A stretch of 64,000 nucleotides of DNA from Bacteroidota bacterium (GTDB lineage: Bacteria; Bacteroidota; Bacteroidia; Bacteroidales; FEN-979): NCBI GenBank assembly GCA_026391355.1, contig JAPLDH010000038.1, forward strand, positions 1-64,000, in the 5' to 3' direction. Positions 15,728-25,984 of the stretch are shown here, piece by piece (position 1 is the stretch's first letter; the number at the start of each line of letters is the position of its first letter). The translations under genes and the position numbers were made by a program. The notes beneath the pieces are model-generated. The model ran no database searches. It saw only the letters and a list, made by a program, of their open reading frames with translations, and was not told the DNA's origin.

Positions 15728-18369
15728 ATCCCTTTCAACGATCTGATCTGCTCCTCCATCACTGAAATCTTCCCTTCCGCATCGGCCTGTTTCCTGCGCT
15801 CTGCTTCAACAACCTTTTCCGGCGCTCCTTCTGTGAATTTCTTGTTATCCAGCTTCTTCATCACCATTTGCAGGAATCCCCTGGTATAGGAAAGTTCTTC
15901 CTCCAGTTTCCTGATCTCGGCCTCCTTATCCACACTGTGCGTCAACGGAATGTAGAACTCTGTATTCCTGACAATAAAAGAAACCCCTGCAGAGATCTTC
16001 TCCTCCGTGTAACTGAGTTCGCTGAGATTACATAGCTTAACAACCACAGGATCAAAGGTTAAATCAGGGATCTCCCCCAAATTTTTCCGGATACAAAGAG
16101 GAATTGGTTCCTTGAAAGCAATATTTTTCTCCTTACGGATATTCCGGATTGCTATAATGACTTCTTCGGCAACAGCAAATTTCTTGATCAGTTCCTTATC
16201 GAATTCGCCGGCCTTGGGCATTGGAGCATGCATGATCGTTTCATCATCTTGCCTCTCTTTCAGGATATGCCAGGCCTCTTCCGTTATAAAAGGCATAAAA
16301 GGGTGTAAAAGTCTGACGATCTGATCAAAATATCCGATAGTCGTTTCATAAGTGACCTTGTCGATGGGTTTCTGATAAGCGGGTTTTATCATCTCGAGGT
16401 ACCAGGAGCAGAAATCATCCCATACGAGTTTATAGATTGTCATCAGAATTTCCGACAGACGATAGTTTTCAAAGAGATCATTGATATTGACGATGGTCGA
16501 ACTGAGAACAGCATTGAACCATTCAATCGAAATACGATTATTTTCGGGCTGTTTCAAAGATTCGTCCACCTCCCAGCCTTTCACGAGGCGAAGGGCATTC
16601 CATATCTTGTTGCAAAAATTCCTTCCCTGCTCGATCAGTCCTTCATCATAAAGGAGGTCATTCCCAGCAGGAGAACATAGGAGCATTCCCACCCTCACGG
16701 CATCTGCACCAAATTGCCCGATCAATTCCATCGGTTCCGGTGAATTACCCAGGGATTTGGACATCTTCCTGCCCATTTTATCCCGTACCATCCCTGTAAA
16801 ATAAACGGAATGGAAGGGGATCTTTCCACGGTATTCCCAACCGGCCATAATCATTCTTGCAACCCAGAAGAAAATGATATCAGGTGCAGTGATCAGCACA
16901 CTGGTCGGATAATAGTATTTTATATCGGGATTATCAGGAAACCGGATGCCGTCAAAAACCGAGATAGGCCATAACCACGACGAAAACCAGGTATCCAGCA
17001 CATCCTCATCCTGCTTAAGATCTTCTATCTTTAATTTTGAATTTTGATATTTAACTATTGAATTGGCAAGATCCAGTGCCTCTTCCCCTGATTTGGCCAC
17101 AAAGATTTCCCCGTCAGGGGTATAATATGCCGGGATCCTGTGTCCCCACCATAATTGCCGGGAGATGCACCAATCGGTTACATTCTCCATCCAATGCTGG
17201 TACATGTTTTTATACTTCGCCGGATGAAAACGCACTGTATCATTCATTACCAGATCCAGTGCCGGTTTGGCAAGATCCTTCATTCGCATGAACCACTGTA
17301 TTGAAATCCTTGGCTCGATAGCTGCGTCAGTTCTTTGGGAATAGCCAACTTTATTGATATACTCCTCAATTTTAACAATATGGCCATTTTGCTGCAGTTC
17401 TTCCGAAATCTTTTTCCTGACAACAAAACGGTCTTCCCCTACAAATAACCGGGCAGCCACACTCATTGTACCATCCGGATTAAAAGTATCCACAACCTCC
17501 AAATTATATTTTATCCCAAGGTTATAGTCATTGATATCATGAGCAGGGGTAACTTTCAGTGCGCCGGTCCCGAATTCACGATCGACATATTCATCGAAAA
17601 TAACCGGGATTGACCGGTTGATCAATGGAACCAGCACTCTTTTTCCCTTCAGGTGCCGGTAGCGTTCATCCAGCGGATGTACGCAAAGACCTGTATCGCC
17701 GAGGATCGTTTCCGGGCGGGTAGTCGCCACGGTCACCCAGTCATCCTTCGTTCCTTCCACCTGGTACCTGACATAGTAAAGCTTCGACTGCACCTCCTTG
17801 TAGATCACCTCTTCATCGGAAAGGGCGGTCAGGGCTTTCGGATCCCAGTTGACCATCCTTACTCCCCGATAGATCAGTCCCTTGTTGTAAAGATCTACAA
17901 AAACGGAAATTACCGACTCATACAATGCAGGATCCATGGTAAAACAAGTCCGCTCCCAATCGCAGGAAGCGCCAAGTTTCTTTAACTGCTCCAGGATGAT
18001 TCCTCCATGTTTTTCCCTCCACTCCCATGCATGTTTCAGGAACTCATCACGTGAAATCGAGGCTTTTTCGATGCCTGCTTCTTTCAGTTTGTTCACGACT
18101 TTTGCTTCTGTAGCAATGGAGGCATGGTCTGTTCCCGGCAACCACTCTGCATTTAAGCCCAGCATCCTTGCTCTTCTGACAAGTACATCCTGGATCGTAT
18201 TGTTAAGCATATGGCCCATGTGCAGAACACCCGTTACATTTGGCGGAGGAATTACAATGGTAAACGACTCCCGGTTGTCAGGTTCGGAATGAAAAAAACG
18301 GTTCTTCAACCAGAAGTCATACCATTTATCTTCAACGATCGAGGGATCATATTTCGAAGCTAACTCCAT
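15718..18369 (-). CDS. valS: Valyl-tRNA synthetase
   Basis: 883 residues, full length for class Ia ValRS. The HIGH motif appears in [17 protein letters not shown] (near residue 45), the editing (CP1) domain carries [13 protein letters not shown] near 215, and [15 protein letters not shown] lies near 530. The C-terminal coiled-coil tail ([19 protein letters not shown]) is also present. It charges tRNA-Val in the cytoplasm. It is the last gene of the minus-strand run dnaE-trxA-DUF58-valS. The terminal residues GMTR and the stop come from a repeat array. Confidence 0.98.
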   Translation of the reverse strand: MELASKYDPSIVEDKWYDFWLKNRFFHSEPDNRESFTIVIPPPNVTGVLHMGHMLNNTIQDVLVRRARMLGLNAEWLPGTDHASIATEAKVVNKLKEAGIEKASISRDEFLKHAWEWREKHGGIILEQLKKLGASCDWERTCFTMDPALYESVISVFVDLYNKGLIYRGVRMVNWDPKALTALSDEEVIYKEVQSKLYYVRYQVEGTKDDWVTVATTRPETILGDTGLCVHPLDERYRHLKGKRVLVPLINRSIPVIFDEYVDREFGTGALKVTPAHDINDYNLGIKYNLEVVDTFNPDGTMSVAARLFVGEDRFVVRKKISEELQQNGHIVKIEEYINKVGYSQRTDAAIEPRISIQWFMRMKDLAKPALDLVMNDTVRFHPAKYKNMYQHWMENVTDWCISRQLWWGHRIPAYYTPDGEIFVAKSGEEALDLANSIVKYQNSKLKIEDLKQDEDVLDTWFSSWLWPISVFDGIRFPDNPDIKYYYPTSVLITAPDIIFFWVARMIMAGWEYRGKIPFHSVYFTGMVRDKMGRKMSKSLGNSPEPMELIGQFGADAVRVGMLLCSPAGNDLLYDEGLIEQGRNFCNKIWNALRLVKGWEVDESLKQPENNRISIEWFNAVLSSTIVNINDLFENYRLSEILMTIYKLVWDDFCSWYLEMIKPAYQKPIDKVTYETTIGYFDQIVRLLHPFMPFITEEAWHILKERQDDETIMHAPMPKAGEFDKELIKKFAVAEEVIIAIRNIRKEKNIAFKEPIPLCIRKNLGEIPDLTFDPVVVKLCNLSELSYTEEKISAGVSFIVRNTEFYIPLTHSVDKEAEIRKLEEELSYTRGFLQMVMKKLDNKKFTEGAPEKVVEAERRKQADAEGKISVMEEQIRSLKGMTR

Positions 18370-18407
18370 ATCCTATTATTTCATAATCCATAATTCATCT
18401 TTGGATA

Positions 18408-19343
18408 TTACATCATTCGCTCCCGCTTGACAAGATAAGGAAGGAGAACCTGTTGAAATCCTGCATTGATATCTGCCTCAACAAAGTCGATGTGATATTG
18501 CCCGCAGCGGAGTTTGAGTTCAGATCTGTACTTCTCAATGGTGGCAAGGTATTGTTCCCTGACTTTTGCCGGAAAAGCTTTCAGTTCTTCCCCGCTTTCA
18601 AGATCGATGAAACGGTAAGGTCGGTTGTCAAAATCAAAGTCAAGTTCCTTACCCTTGTCAACCACATGAAACAGTACAACCTCATGGCGGTTGTGACGCA
18701 AATGCTGTAAGGCCGAAAAAAGGTCTTCATTGTTTGCAATATTTTCAAACATATCGCTGAGAACGATCACCAGCGAACGCTTGTGAATCCTTTCAGCGAC
18801 CTGGTGCAAGGCATCGACAGCGGCGGTCTTTTTCCTGACATCCGGTGAGATCGGATGAAGCAGCCTTTCAAGTTCCGTATAAAGATACTTGTTATGAACC
18901 GAACTCGACTTGGCCTGCGTATGCAATTCTATCGTATCGGAAAAGATACTGATACCTGCAGCATCTCTCTGCTTTCTCAGCAGGTTGATCAGGGCAGCAG
19001 CCACATATATTGAAAAGGTAATTTTATTGGGATGTTCCAGCGAAGGCTTCTCAAGTACCGGGTAGTACATGGAGGACGAATTATCAAGGATAATCTGGCA
19101 GCGAAGGTTGGTCTCTTCTTCAAATCGTTTTGTGTATAACCTGTCGGTGCGGCCAAACAACTTCCAGTCGATATTTTTTACCGATTCACCGGTGTTATAT
19201 TGCCGATGTTCGGCAAATTCCACAGAAAATCCATGAAACGGACTTTTATGAAGCCCGGTGATAAATCCTTCTACAACCTGCTTCGCTATAATTTCAAGTG
19301 AACCAAACTGCCGGAAACTGGATTGATCGATCTCAAAGGCCAT
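18408..19343 (-). CDS. DUF58 domain-containing protein (BatB/MoxR-associated type)
   Basis: 311 residues. DUF58 core motifs: GFSVEFAEHRQYNTGESVKNIDWKLFGRTDRLYTKRFEEE, followed by a von Willebrand A-like segment starting at IILDNSSSMYYP (DxSxS near residue 91). Such proteins usually accompany a MoxR ATPase and Bat proteins in aerotolerance/stress clusters. Here they are not adjacent: the neighbours are trxA (23-bp gap) and valS. No helices, so probably cytoplasmic. Confidence 0.9.
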   Translation of the reverse strand: MAFEIDQSSFRQFGSLEIIAKQVVEGFITGLHKSPFHGFSVEFAEHRQYNTGESVKNIDWKLFGRTDRLYTKRFEEETNLRCQIILDNSSSMYYPVLEKPSLEHPNKITFSIYVAAALINLLRKQRDAAGISIFSDTIELHTQAKSSSVHNKYLYTELERLLHPISPDVRKKTAAVDALHQVAERIHKRSLVIVLSDMFENIANNEDLFSALQHLRHNRHEVVLFHVVDKGKELDFDFDNRPYRFIDLESGEELKAFPAKVREQYLATIEKYRSELKLRCGQYHIDFVEADINAGFQQVLLPYLVKRERMM

Positions 19344-19366
19344 TGACAGGAGAGTAATAATGTCCT

Positions 19367-19684
19367 TTAAATATGCTTTTCAACAAGCGACTTATAAACC
19401 GACTTAGGGACTGAACCTACCTGTTTATCAACTACCTCGCCATTCTTAATGAATAGTACAGTAGGGATGTTCCTTACCCTGTATTTAGCGGTAACATCGG
19501 GGTTTTCATCAACATCGATCTCTCCAACTACGATCCTGCCTTCGTATTCACTGGCCAGATCATGGATGATCGGACCAACGACACGGCATGGACCGCACCA
19601 CTCAGCAGAAAAATCAACTACAGCAAGTTTATCCGATTTCAGCACTTTTTCCTCAAAAGTGGCATCTGTTAATGTTTCAAACAT
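19367..19684 (-). CDS. trxA: Thioredoxin
   Basis: 105 residues with the active site WCGPC near residue 30 in the canonical context VVDFSAEWCGPCRVVGPIIH and the cis-Pro loop RNIPTVLFIKNGEVV. A cytoplasmic dithiol reductase. A TAATTTTG sequence (minus strand, 19730-19723) about 40 nt upstream may be its -7 element, allowing expression apart from dnaE. Confidence 0.97.
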   Translation of the reverse strand: MFETLTDATFEEKVLKSDKLAVVDFSAEWCGPCRVVGPIIHDLASEYEGRIVVGEIDVDENPDVTAKYRVRNIPTVLFIKNGEVVDKQVGSVPKSVYKSLVEKHI

Positions 19685-19740
19685 ATATCTAAACTATTAA
19701 AAATGATAAATTTTCAGGATCACAAAATTACAAAAAATGT

Positions 19741-22700
19741 TTATCCCACTTTATACTTTATTCCCGGGTACTCAGTCATTGCAGTTGCAAAATTCTTTGC
19801 ATCTACCTTGTATTTTCCCGATACAAGGTCGAGGTATATTTTATCATTCTCATCAAAAACCTGGAAATGAAGACTGCACTTGCCTTTATTCTCCGATGCA
19901 ACCGATTGAATGATATCAATGATTACTCCCGATAACTCCTCAAGATTCAGGATAACCGTAATGGTACGGGCTAATTTAGCAAAAAGGTCTGCAAGATAAC
20001 TTACTGACACTACCTTAATTGTAAGCTGATCCTGCGAATCGAATCTTGGTTCAACCCGTGCTTTTATGAAGAGATATTTCCCTTCCTGGAAATAGTCAGA
20101 CCATTTTGAAAGGTCTTCGGAAAACAAGGTCAACTGGATGGAATCAAAATAGTCCTCAATGGTAAATATTCCAAAGGGTTTCCCGTTTTTCCCTGTTTTC
20201 CTGTTGGCAATGGTGACCATTCCCCCGAACGTGATCTCCCGTCCTTTAAAAACTTTCAGGTCTGCCCGTAACCCAACGACCGAGACAGAACAAAAGTTTT
20301 CGATTTCATGTTTGTACGTATCCAGCGGATGTCCTGTCATATAGAATCCTGTGACCTCCTTTTCCTGGCGGAGCTGCTCGAGCTTCGACCAGGCTTCACA
20401 TTTGGGCAGTAAAAGATCGGGGAGCATCACCTTTTCCCCCGATTCGAACAGTGAATGTTGTATGGAGGTTGCCCTGGCCTGGAAATCGCTGCCATATTTT
20501 ACAATTTTCTCCAGAAAAACTGTATCGTCTCCATTCGATTTAAAGAAATACTGTGCACGATGACTTCCTTCAAAAGTATCAAATGCTCCTGCTTTTGCGA
20601 GTGACTCAAAACATCTTTTATTTACAGATCTCGAATCGACACGTCTTGTAAAATCAAAAATATCAATAAAACTTCCATTTTTGTTGCGCTCATCCACGAT
20701 GTTCTGTGCAGCGTTCTCTCCCACATTCTTAATCCCCTTCATCCCGAACCGGATCTCCCCTTTCTTATTCACCATAAATTGCAGATCACTCTCATTCACG
20801 CTTGGCCCGAGAACCGGAATACCCATCCTTCTGCTTTCTTCACTGAAATTAGTGATCTCCTTGATATCGTTCATATTCCTGCTCAGAACAGCCGCCATAA
20901 ATTCAGCCGGGTAATGCGCTTTCAGGTAAGCCATGCGATAGGCTACATAAGCATAACAGGTAGAATGTGATTTATTGAAGGCGTAATTGGAAAAAGCCTC
21001 CCAATCCTTCCAGATTTTTCGGATGATCGTTTCATTATGTCCATTCTTTTTACCGTTTTCTATGAACGTTGGCTGTAATTTGTTCATCAGTTCATAATCC
21101 TTCTTCCCCATCGCTTTACGAAGGGTGTCGGCTTCACCTTTGGTAAAGTCGCCCAGAAGTTGCGAAAGTTGCATTACTTGTTCCTGGTAAACAGTGATCC
21201 CGTAAGTTTCGTGAAGATACTTATCCATGATCGGGATATCGTATTTAATCTCATCCCTGCCATATTTACGGTTGATGTACTGGGGAATATATTCCATAGG
21301 ACCCGGTCGATAAAGAGCATTCATCGCGATCAGATCTTCTATCCTTGTTGGCATCAGTTCCTTCAGGTACTTTTTCATTCCGTCTGACTCAAACTGGAAT
21401 ATCCCCGTTGTTTTTCCCTGGCTGAAAAGTTTCCATGTCAGCTCATCATCAAATGGAAATGAATTTTCATTTAGTTCTTCTCCCCTGGATATTCTTATAT
21501 TCCTAAGAGTATCTTTAATGATAGCCAGTGTTTTCAACCCCAGGAAATCCATTTTCAGCATACCTACAGATTCGATGTGCTTGCCGTCGTATTGGGATAC
21601 CAGCAGATCTGAATCCTTATAGGTAGTAACCGGGACATGTTCGATCAGGTTATCCCTGCAAATGATGATCCCACAGGCGTGAATACCGGTGTGGCGTACC
21701 GAACCTTCAAGGGTTTCTGCATATTTAAGTGTTTCTGAAATCAAAGGATTGCCTGAGTGCCGTGCCTCCTCCAGTTCAGGAACCTCCTTATATGCCTCCT
21801 TCAATGTGATACCTGGCCTGTCAGGAACCAGCTTGGCCAGCCTGTCTGCCTCCTGAAGGGGCAATTTCTGCACCCGTGCCAGATCACGGATGGCCATCTT
21901 CGCAGCCATTGTACCAAAGGTGATCACCTGGGCAACCTTGTCCTTTCCGTATTTATTAACGACCCACGCAAGTACCTTATCCCTTCCGTCTTCATCAAAA
22001 TCGATGTCAATATCAGGCATTGAAACACGATCAACGTTCAGGAAACGTTCAAACAAAAGTCCGTACCTCAAGGGTTCCACATCTGTGATCCTTATACAAT
22101 ATGCAACTACCGATCCTGCGGCTGATCCACGGCCGGGTCCCACCGAAACACCCATCCCCCTGGCAACATTTAAAAAATCATGTACGATCAAAAAATACCC
22201 TGGGTATCCCATGGTTTTAATCGTCTCAAGTTCAAAATCAATCCTCTCTCTTATTTCAAATGTAATTTCAGGGTACCGCGTTTTTGCGCCTTCATAGGTA
22301 AGGAACTGAAGGTAATCCATGGGTTCGGAAAAACCCTCGGGTAAGGGAAAATCAGGCATGATGGGATCCTTGTTCAGGGGGTAGAATTCAATCTTATCAA
22401 AGAGTTCCATCGTATTCTTGAGGGTTTCCGGTATATCACGAAAAAGTTCCTGCATCTCTGCCCTGGTCTTGACCCATTCCTGCCCAGTGTACCGGAGTCT
22501 TGTCGGATCATCAATATCTTTCCCTGTATGCAGGCAAAGCAGCCGGTCATGCGCGTTTGCATCCATCTCATCAAGGAAATGCGCGTCATTGGTTGCGATC
22601 AGTTTGACACCTGATTTGGCTGACAGTTTTATCAATGCTTCATTTACAATCGCCTGCCGATGATAAACCGTAGTATCCCTGGTGGGATCATCTGTCTTAT

Positions 22701-23232
22701 GACGCATCAACTCCAGATAAAAATCATCTCCAAATATCTCCTGATATTCATTGATGGCTTTTTCTGCCTTATCAAGGTTCCCGGCCAGGATCGCCCTTGG
22801 AATTTCTCCTGCCAGACATGCTGAAGAACCGATCAGTCCTTCATGGTATTGCCGCAGGAGATCCTTATCAATACGAGGTTTATAATAATGTCCATCGATC
22901 CATGACCAGGAAATCAGTTTCACCAGGTTTGAATATCCCAATGCATTCTTCGCCAGAAGGATCAGGTGATCTCCTTTACGGTCTGCAAGTTCTGACTTGT
23001 CTTTGAGGTGTCTTCTCGCCACATAGGTCTCGCATCCTATGATAGGCTTAAAACCCTCTGTTTTACAGGCTTCTTCATGAAAGATTTTCACACCGAACAT
23101 ATTTCCATGGTCGGTGATGGCAATGCCCTTCATCCCGTCTTTCACTGCTTTGGCGATAAGGTCAGGGATACGGCAAGCGCCATCCAGTATCGAAAATTGC
23201 GTATGAATATGTAAATGCACAAAATCCACCAT
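19741..23232 (-). CDS. dnaE: DNA polymerase III alpha subunit
   Basis: 1163 residues. The N-terminal PHP domain starts with VHLHIHTQFSILDGACRI. The polymerase core includes GRGSAAGSVVAYC and the catalytic SMPDIDIDFDEDGRDKV near residue 405. The tandem HhH region and a C-terminal OB-fold (REITFGGMVTIANRKTGKNG) follow. It is the replicative polymerase, DnaE1 type, at the length usual for Bacteroidota. It is first in the minus-strand run and diverges from the DUF2231 gene across a 240-bp spacer. Confidence 0.98.
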   Translation of the reverse strand: MVDFVHLHIHTQFSILDGACRIPDLIAKAVKDGMKGIAITDHGNMFGVKIFHEEACKTEGFKPIIGCETYVARRHLKDKSELADRKGDHLILLAKNALGYSNLVKLISWSWIDGHYYKPRIDKDLLRQYHEGLIGSSACLAGEIPRAILAGNLDKAEKAINEYQEIFGDDFYLELMRHKTDDPTRDTTVYHRQAIVNEALIKLSAKSGVKLIATNDAHFLDEMDANAHDRLLCLHTGKDIDDPTRLRYTGQEWVKTRAEMQELFRDIPETLKNTMELFDKIEFYPLNKDPIMPDFPLPEGFSEPMDYLQFLTYEGAKTRYPEITFEIRERIDFELETIKTMGYPGYFLIVHDFLNVARGMGVSVGPGRGSAAGSVVAYCIRITDVEPLRYGLLFERFLNVDRVSMPDIDIDFDEDGRDKVLAWVVNKYGKDKVAQVITFGTMAAKMAIRDLARVQKLPLQEADRLAKLVPDRPGITLKEAYKEVPELEEARHSGNPLISETLKYAETLEGSVRHTGIHACGIIICRDNLIEHVPVTTYKDSDLLVSQYDGKHIESVGMLKMDFLGLKTLAIIKDTLRNIRISRGEELNENSFPFDDELTWKLFSQGKTTGIFQFESDGMKKYLKELMPTRIEDLIAMNALYRPGPMEYIPQYINRKYGRDEIKYDIPIMDKYLHETYGITVYQEQVMQLSQLLGDFTKGEADTLRKAMGKKDYELMNKLQPTFIENGKKNGHNETIIRKIWKDWEAFSNYAFNKSHSTCYAYVAYRMAYLKAHYPAEFMAAVLSRNMNDIKEITNFSEESRRMGIPVLGPSVNESDLQFMVNKKGEIRFGMKGIKNVGENAAQNIVDERNKNGSFIDIFDFTRRVDSRSVNKRCFESLAKAGAFDTFEGSHRAQYFFKSNGDDTVFLEKIVKYGSDFQARATSIQHSLFESGEKVMLPDLLLPKCEAWSKLEQLRQEKEVTGFYMTGHPLDTYKHEIENFCSVSVVGLRADLKVFKGREITFGGMVTIANRKTGKNGKPFGIFTIEDYFDSIQLTLFSEDLSKWSDYFQEGKYLFIKARVEPRFDSQDQLTIKVVSVSYLADLFAKLARTITVILNLEELSGVIIDIIQSVASENKGKCSLHFQVFDENDKIYLDLVSGKYKVDAKNFATAMTEYPGIKYKVG

Positions 23233-23423
23233 AGTTCAATCCCCCACTATATTAACGGGTGCTAAAATCAGTCTCATCTTCTCTGTCTGTGTGAATATCT
23301 ATAAGAGGTGTCGGAATGGTAAAATTACAGAAAATCAAGGCAAATTTCCTGATGTTGATAACTATTGATGAAGGATGATTGAAAGTTATTCTGTTCCTGA
23401 TAATAAGAATTTCTTCCGGAAAT

Positions 23424-23456
23424 TTTGTTAACATCTCTTAAATTGATGTAAGTTTG
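23424..23456 (+). promoter_or_regulatory. Promoter of the DUF2231 gene
   Basis: TTTG at 23424-23427, a 21-nt spacer and TAAGTTTG at 23449-23456 fit the Bacteroidota consensus. The ATG follows 16 nt later. Confidence 0.5.
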
Positions 23457-23472
23457 TTCAAAAATTCAGCCA

Positions 23473-23889
23473 ATGTTCAATCCGTCACATATTCATCCGA
23501 TGGTGGTGCATTTTCCAATTGCATTGATCATGGTAGGTTTTCTGGCAGAGTTTCTGGGACTTTTTATAAATAAGGAGAAGTGCCTTACAAAAATGGGATT
23601 TTACCTGATGCTTCTTGGAGCCTTGGCAGCAATCGTTGCCTGGTCAACAGGTTATTTCCTGACAAGTGAACTTGATGGTGCACCCGGACTGCTGCGTGCT
23701 AAACATAAACTTTTTGCAACGCTCACCTTAATCACGATAATTGTCACTTCAATTTTCAGGATCGTAATCACATATAAGAAACATGACACCTTAAGATTGA
23801 GGTACCTTTACAGTAGCCTTTTCTTTCTTGCCGTCATTTTTGTAGGCATTACGGGATACCTTGGAGGTTCTCTGGCATTTGACTTTTAG
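23473..23889 (+). CDS. DUF2231 four-helix membrane protein
   Basis: 138 residues. The N-terminus HIHPMVVHFPIALIMVGFLAEF is the hallmark of DUF2231 (HP..VHFPIAL), and the conserved histidines at the start of the first helix could bind haem or metal. Four hydrophobic helices cover nearly the whole protein. It stands alone between dnaE and rpsP. The function is not established; a redox role in the inner membrane is often suggested from sequence. Confidence 0.88.
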   Translation: MFNPSHIHPMVVHFPIALIMVGFLAEFLGLFINKEKCLTKMGFYLMLLGALAAIVAWSTGYFLTSELDGAPGLLRAKHKLFATLTLITIIVTSIFRIVITYKKHDTLRLRYLYSSLFFLAVIFVGITGYLGGSLAFDF

Positions 23890-23964
23890 ACATCTCTATG
23901 CAACCTGCCGGTAAATAGCCTTTGGGTTATTGAAAAATTCTTTTCATAATTCAAATAAAATTCC

Positions 23965-23972
23965 GACATTTG
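23965..23972 (+). promoter_or_regulatory. Possible -7 element upstream of rpsP
   Basis: GACATTTG followed by CACCCC resembles the TAnnTTTG start regions of ribosomal operons in Bacteroidota, about 58 nt before the rpsP ATG. No good -33 match at the right distance. Confidence 0.3.
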
Positions 23973-24029
23973 CACCCCTTAATTCAGAAACTCTATAATT
24001 CATCAAATCAATCATTCAATAATTAACTA

Positions 24030-24698
24030 ATGCCAACGAAAATCAGATTGCAAAGAAGAGGTAAAAAAGGGCAACCTTATTACCACATCGTTATTGCGGA
24101 TGGTCGTGCACCACGTGATGGGAAGTTCATAGAACGCATTGGCATCTATAACCCGCTCCCCCGACCCGCAGAAATTGAACTCAATATCGACAAGGCGCTC
24201 GCCTGGCTGCAAAAAGGAGCACAGCCAACCGATACCGTAAGATCCATTTTCTCTTTCAAAGGGGTACTTTACAAATATCATCTGTTGAAAGGAGTAAATA
24301 AAGGTGCACTTACACCGGAAATGGCCGAAGTAAAATTCCAGGAATGGCAGGATGCAAAACAAGTCAAGATCTCAGGAGCCATCAAAGAGGAAGAATTGAA
24401 GGTAAAAGATTCCAGGAAAAAAGCCCTTTCATACGAAACCAGCGTAAATGAGGCCAAAGCGAATGCCATTGCTGTTAAGCTCGCAAAAGAAAGAGAAGCT
24501 CAGAAATCTGCTGCTGAGGCTGCACACGAAGCAAAAGAAGCTGCTGCCTTAAAAGCTGCAGCTCCCCATGTTGAAGCACCGCAGGCAGAAACTCCACAAG
24601 CAGAAGCCCCTCAAGCAGAAGCCCCTCAAGCAGAAGCCCCTAAAGCAGAAGCCCCACAGGCAGAAACCCCACAAACAGAAGAACCGAAACAGGAATAA
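24030..24698 (+). CDS. rpsP: 30S ribosomal protein S16 with a long repetitive C-terminal extension
   Basis: 222 residues; the S16 core is the first 85 or so ([38 protein letters not shown]). The remainder is a charged helical linker ([28 protein letters not shown]) and a tail of [10 protein letters not shown] pentapeptides, about nine units encoded by 15-bp repeats. Extended S16 proteins are usual in Bacteroidota, but the pentapeptide array looks prone to slippage. It is the first gene of the rpsP-rimM-trmN6 group. Confidence 0.97.
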   Translation: MPTKIRLQRRGKKGQPYYHIVIADGRAPRDGKFIERIGIYNPLPRPAEIELNIDKALAWLQKGAQPTDTVRSIFSFKGVLYKYHLLKGVNKGALTPEMAEVKFQEWQDAKQVKISGAIKEEELKVKDSRKKALSYETSVNEAKANAIAVKLAKEREAQKSAAEAAHEAKEAAALKAAAPHVEAPQAETPQAEAPQAEAPQAEAPKAEAPQAETPQTEEPKQE

Positions 24699-24721
24699 TT
24701 CCCTGATTTCTTGCGTTCAAT

Positions 24722-25249
24722 ATGAACAAGGATGACCTTTATTACTTTGGAAAGATATTAAAACCTTTCGGTAGTAAAGGTCATCTTCTTGTTTTTATGG
24801 ATATTGATGATCCTGAGTTCTATGAGGAGTTGCAAAGTGTTTTTATTGAAATTGACAACACATTTATTCCCTGGGTTATTGTATCCTTTGAAATAAGGGA
24901 TAACAACCATGCGATCCTGTTACTGGAAGATATTAACGAAACAGAAGTTCCTTCTTTTTTTACAGGTCGTGAAATGTATCTCCCTCTCGCTGCATTACCT
25001 CCCCGGAAAGGAAAAAAGTTTTCTCACCGTGAAATCACTGGATTTATCGTTATCGACAAGAAGCAAGGTAATATTGGCACTGTGACCTCTGTCCTTGAAC
25101 TTCCCTTGCATAATGTGCTGCAGGTTCATAATGGATCCAGGGAGATACTGGTTCCCATGGCAGGTGATATTGTCCTGAAAATTGACCGGAAGCATAAAGA
25201 AATTCATATCCAAGCCCCGGAAGGACTCATTGATCTCTATCTTGGTTAG
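24722..25249 (+). CDS. rimM: Ribosome maturation factor RimM
   Basis: 175 residues with the RimM N-terminal motif YYFGKILKPFGSKGHLLVFMDID and the C-terminal PRC-barrel (ITGFIVIDKKQGNIGTVTSV, then ILVPMAGDIVLKID). It assists 30S head assembly, binding S19. The conserved rpsP-rimM order is kept, with a 23-bp gap. Confidence 0.96.
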   Translation: MNKDDLYYFGKILKPFGSKGHLLVFMDIDDPEFYEELQSVFIEIDNTFIPWVIVSFEIRDNNHAILLLEDINETEVPSFFTGREMYLPLAALPPRKGKKFSHREITGFIVIDKKQGNIGTVTSVLELPLHNVLQVHNGSREILVPMAGDIVLKIDRKHKEIHIQAPEGLIDLYLG

Positions 25250-25251
25250 AA

Positions 25252-25983
25252 ATGGCATTCCGTTTCAAACAGTTTACGGTTGAAGACGATCACAGCACAA
25301 TGCGGATCGGAACGGATGCCATGATAATGGGTTCCTGGGTGGATCCCGGGAATGCAGGAACAATCCTCGATATCGGAACCGGTTGCGGAGTTCTCGCGCT
25401 CATGATGGCACAGAAGTCTAAAGCCATGATCCACGCCATCGATATAGACAGGAACTCAGTAGATCAATCTCAAAAGAACTTTTCAAACAGCCCCTGGACT
25501 TCAAGATTAACAGTATTTTACAGGTCTTTTACCGGTCATGCAGTACTTGCCGGGATAAAATATGACCTGATCATTACCAACCCCCCGTTCTTCATGAATT
25601 CCCTTAGATCACCCGATGAAAAAAGAAACCTTGCACGTCATGGTGATTCTGAACTGACAGAGGATCTGTTTGAATCCGTAAATCAGCTACTCAATAATAA
25701 CGGAGAATTTTATATCATCCTGCCTTCACAGCAATCTCTTTCCGCAATGAATGTTGCAGAAAATTTCGACCTGTATGTCATTGGAAGACTGAATATAAAA
25801 TCTAAACCAGGGAAAGCAATTCACAGGGTCATCACCCGTTTTGGCAGAACCCCGCCAGAAGAAGAATCCTGCCATGAGTTGATCATTCGTAATTCAGATA
25901 ACTCCTATTCGGAAGAATATCTTGAGATGACCAGGGATTATCATGTTGGATTGACTATTTTTGTTCATAATAAAATCCTTTAA
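25252..25983 (+). CDS. trmN6: tRNA1(Val) (adenine-37-N6)-methyltransferase
   Basis: 243 residues. FRFKQFTVEDDHSTMRIGTDAMIMGSW is the YfiC/TrmN6 N-terminus, ILDIGTGCGVLALMMA is the SAM-binding motif I, and NPPF at residue 109 is the catalytic motif for N6-adenine methylation. It begins 2 bp after rimM and is very likely co-transcribed. Confidence 0.93.
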   Translation: MAFRFKQFTVEDDHSTMRIGTDAMIMGSWVDPGNAGTILDIGTGCGVLALMMAQKSKAMIHAIDIDRNSVDQSQKNFSNSPWTSRLTVFYRSFTGHAVLAGIKYDLIITNPPFFMNSLRSPDEKRNLARHGDSELTEDLFESVNQLLNNNGEFYIILPSQQSLSAMNVAENFDLYVIGRLNIKSKPGKAIHRVITRFGRTPPEEESCHELIIRNSDNSYSEEYLEMTRDYHVGLTIFVHNKIL

Positions 25984-25984
25984 G

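Noticed and set aside
25961-25984. TTG start of the C26 hydrolase ORF
   Set aside because: It would overlap trmN6 and put extra residues before the lipoprotein signal; ATG 25985 gives a clean signal.
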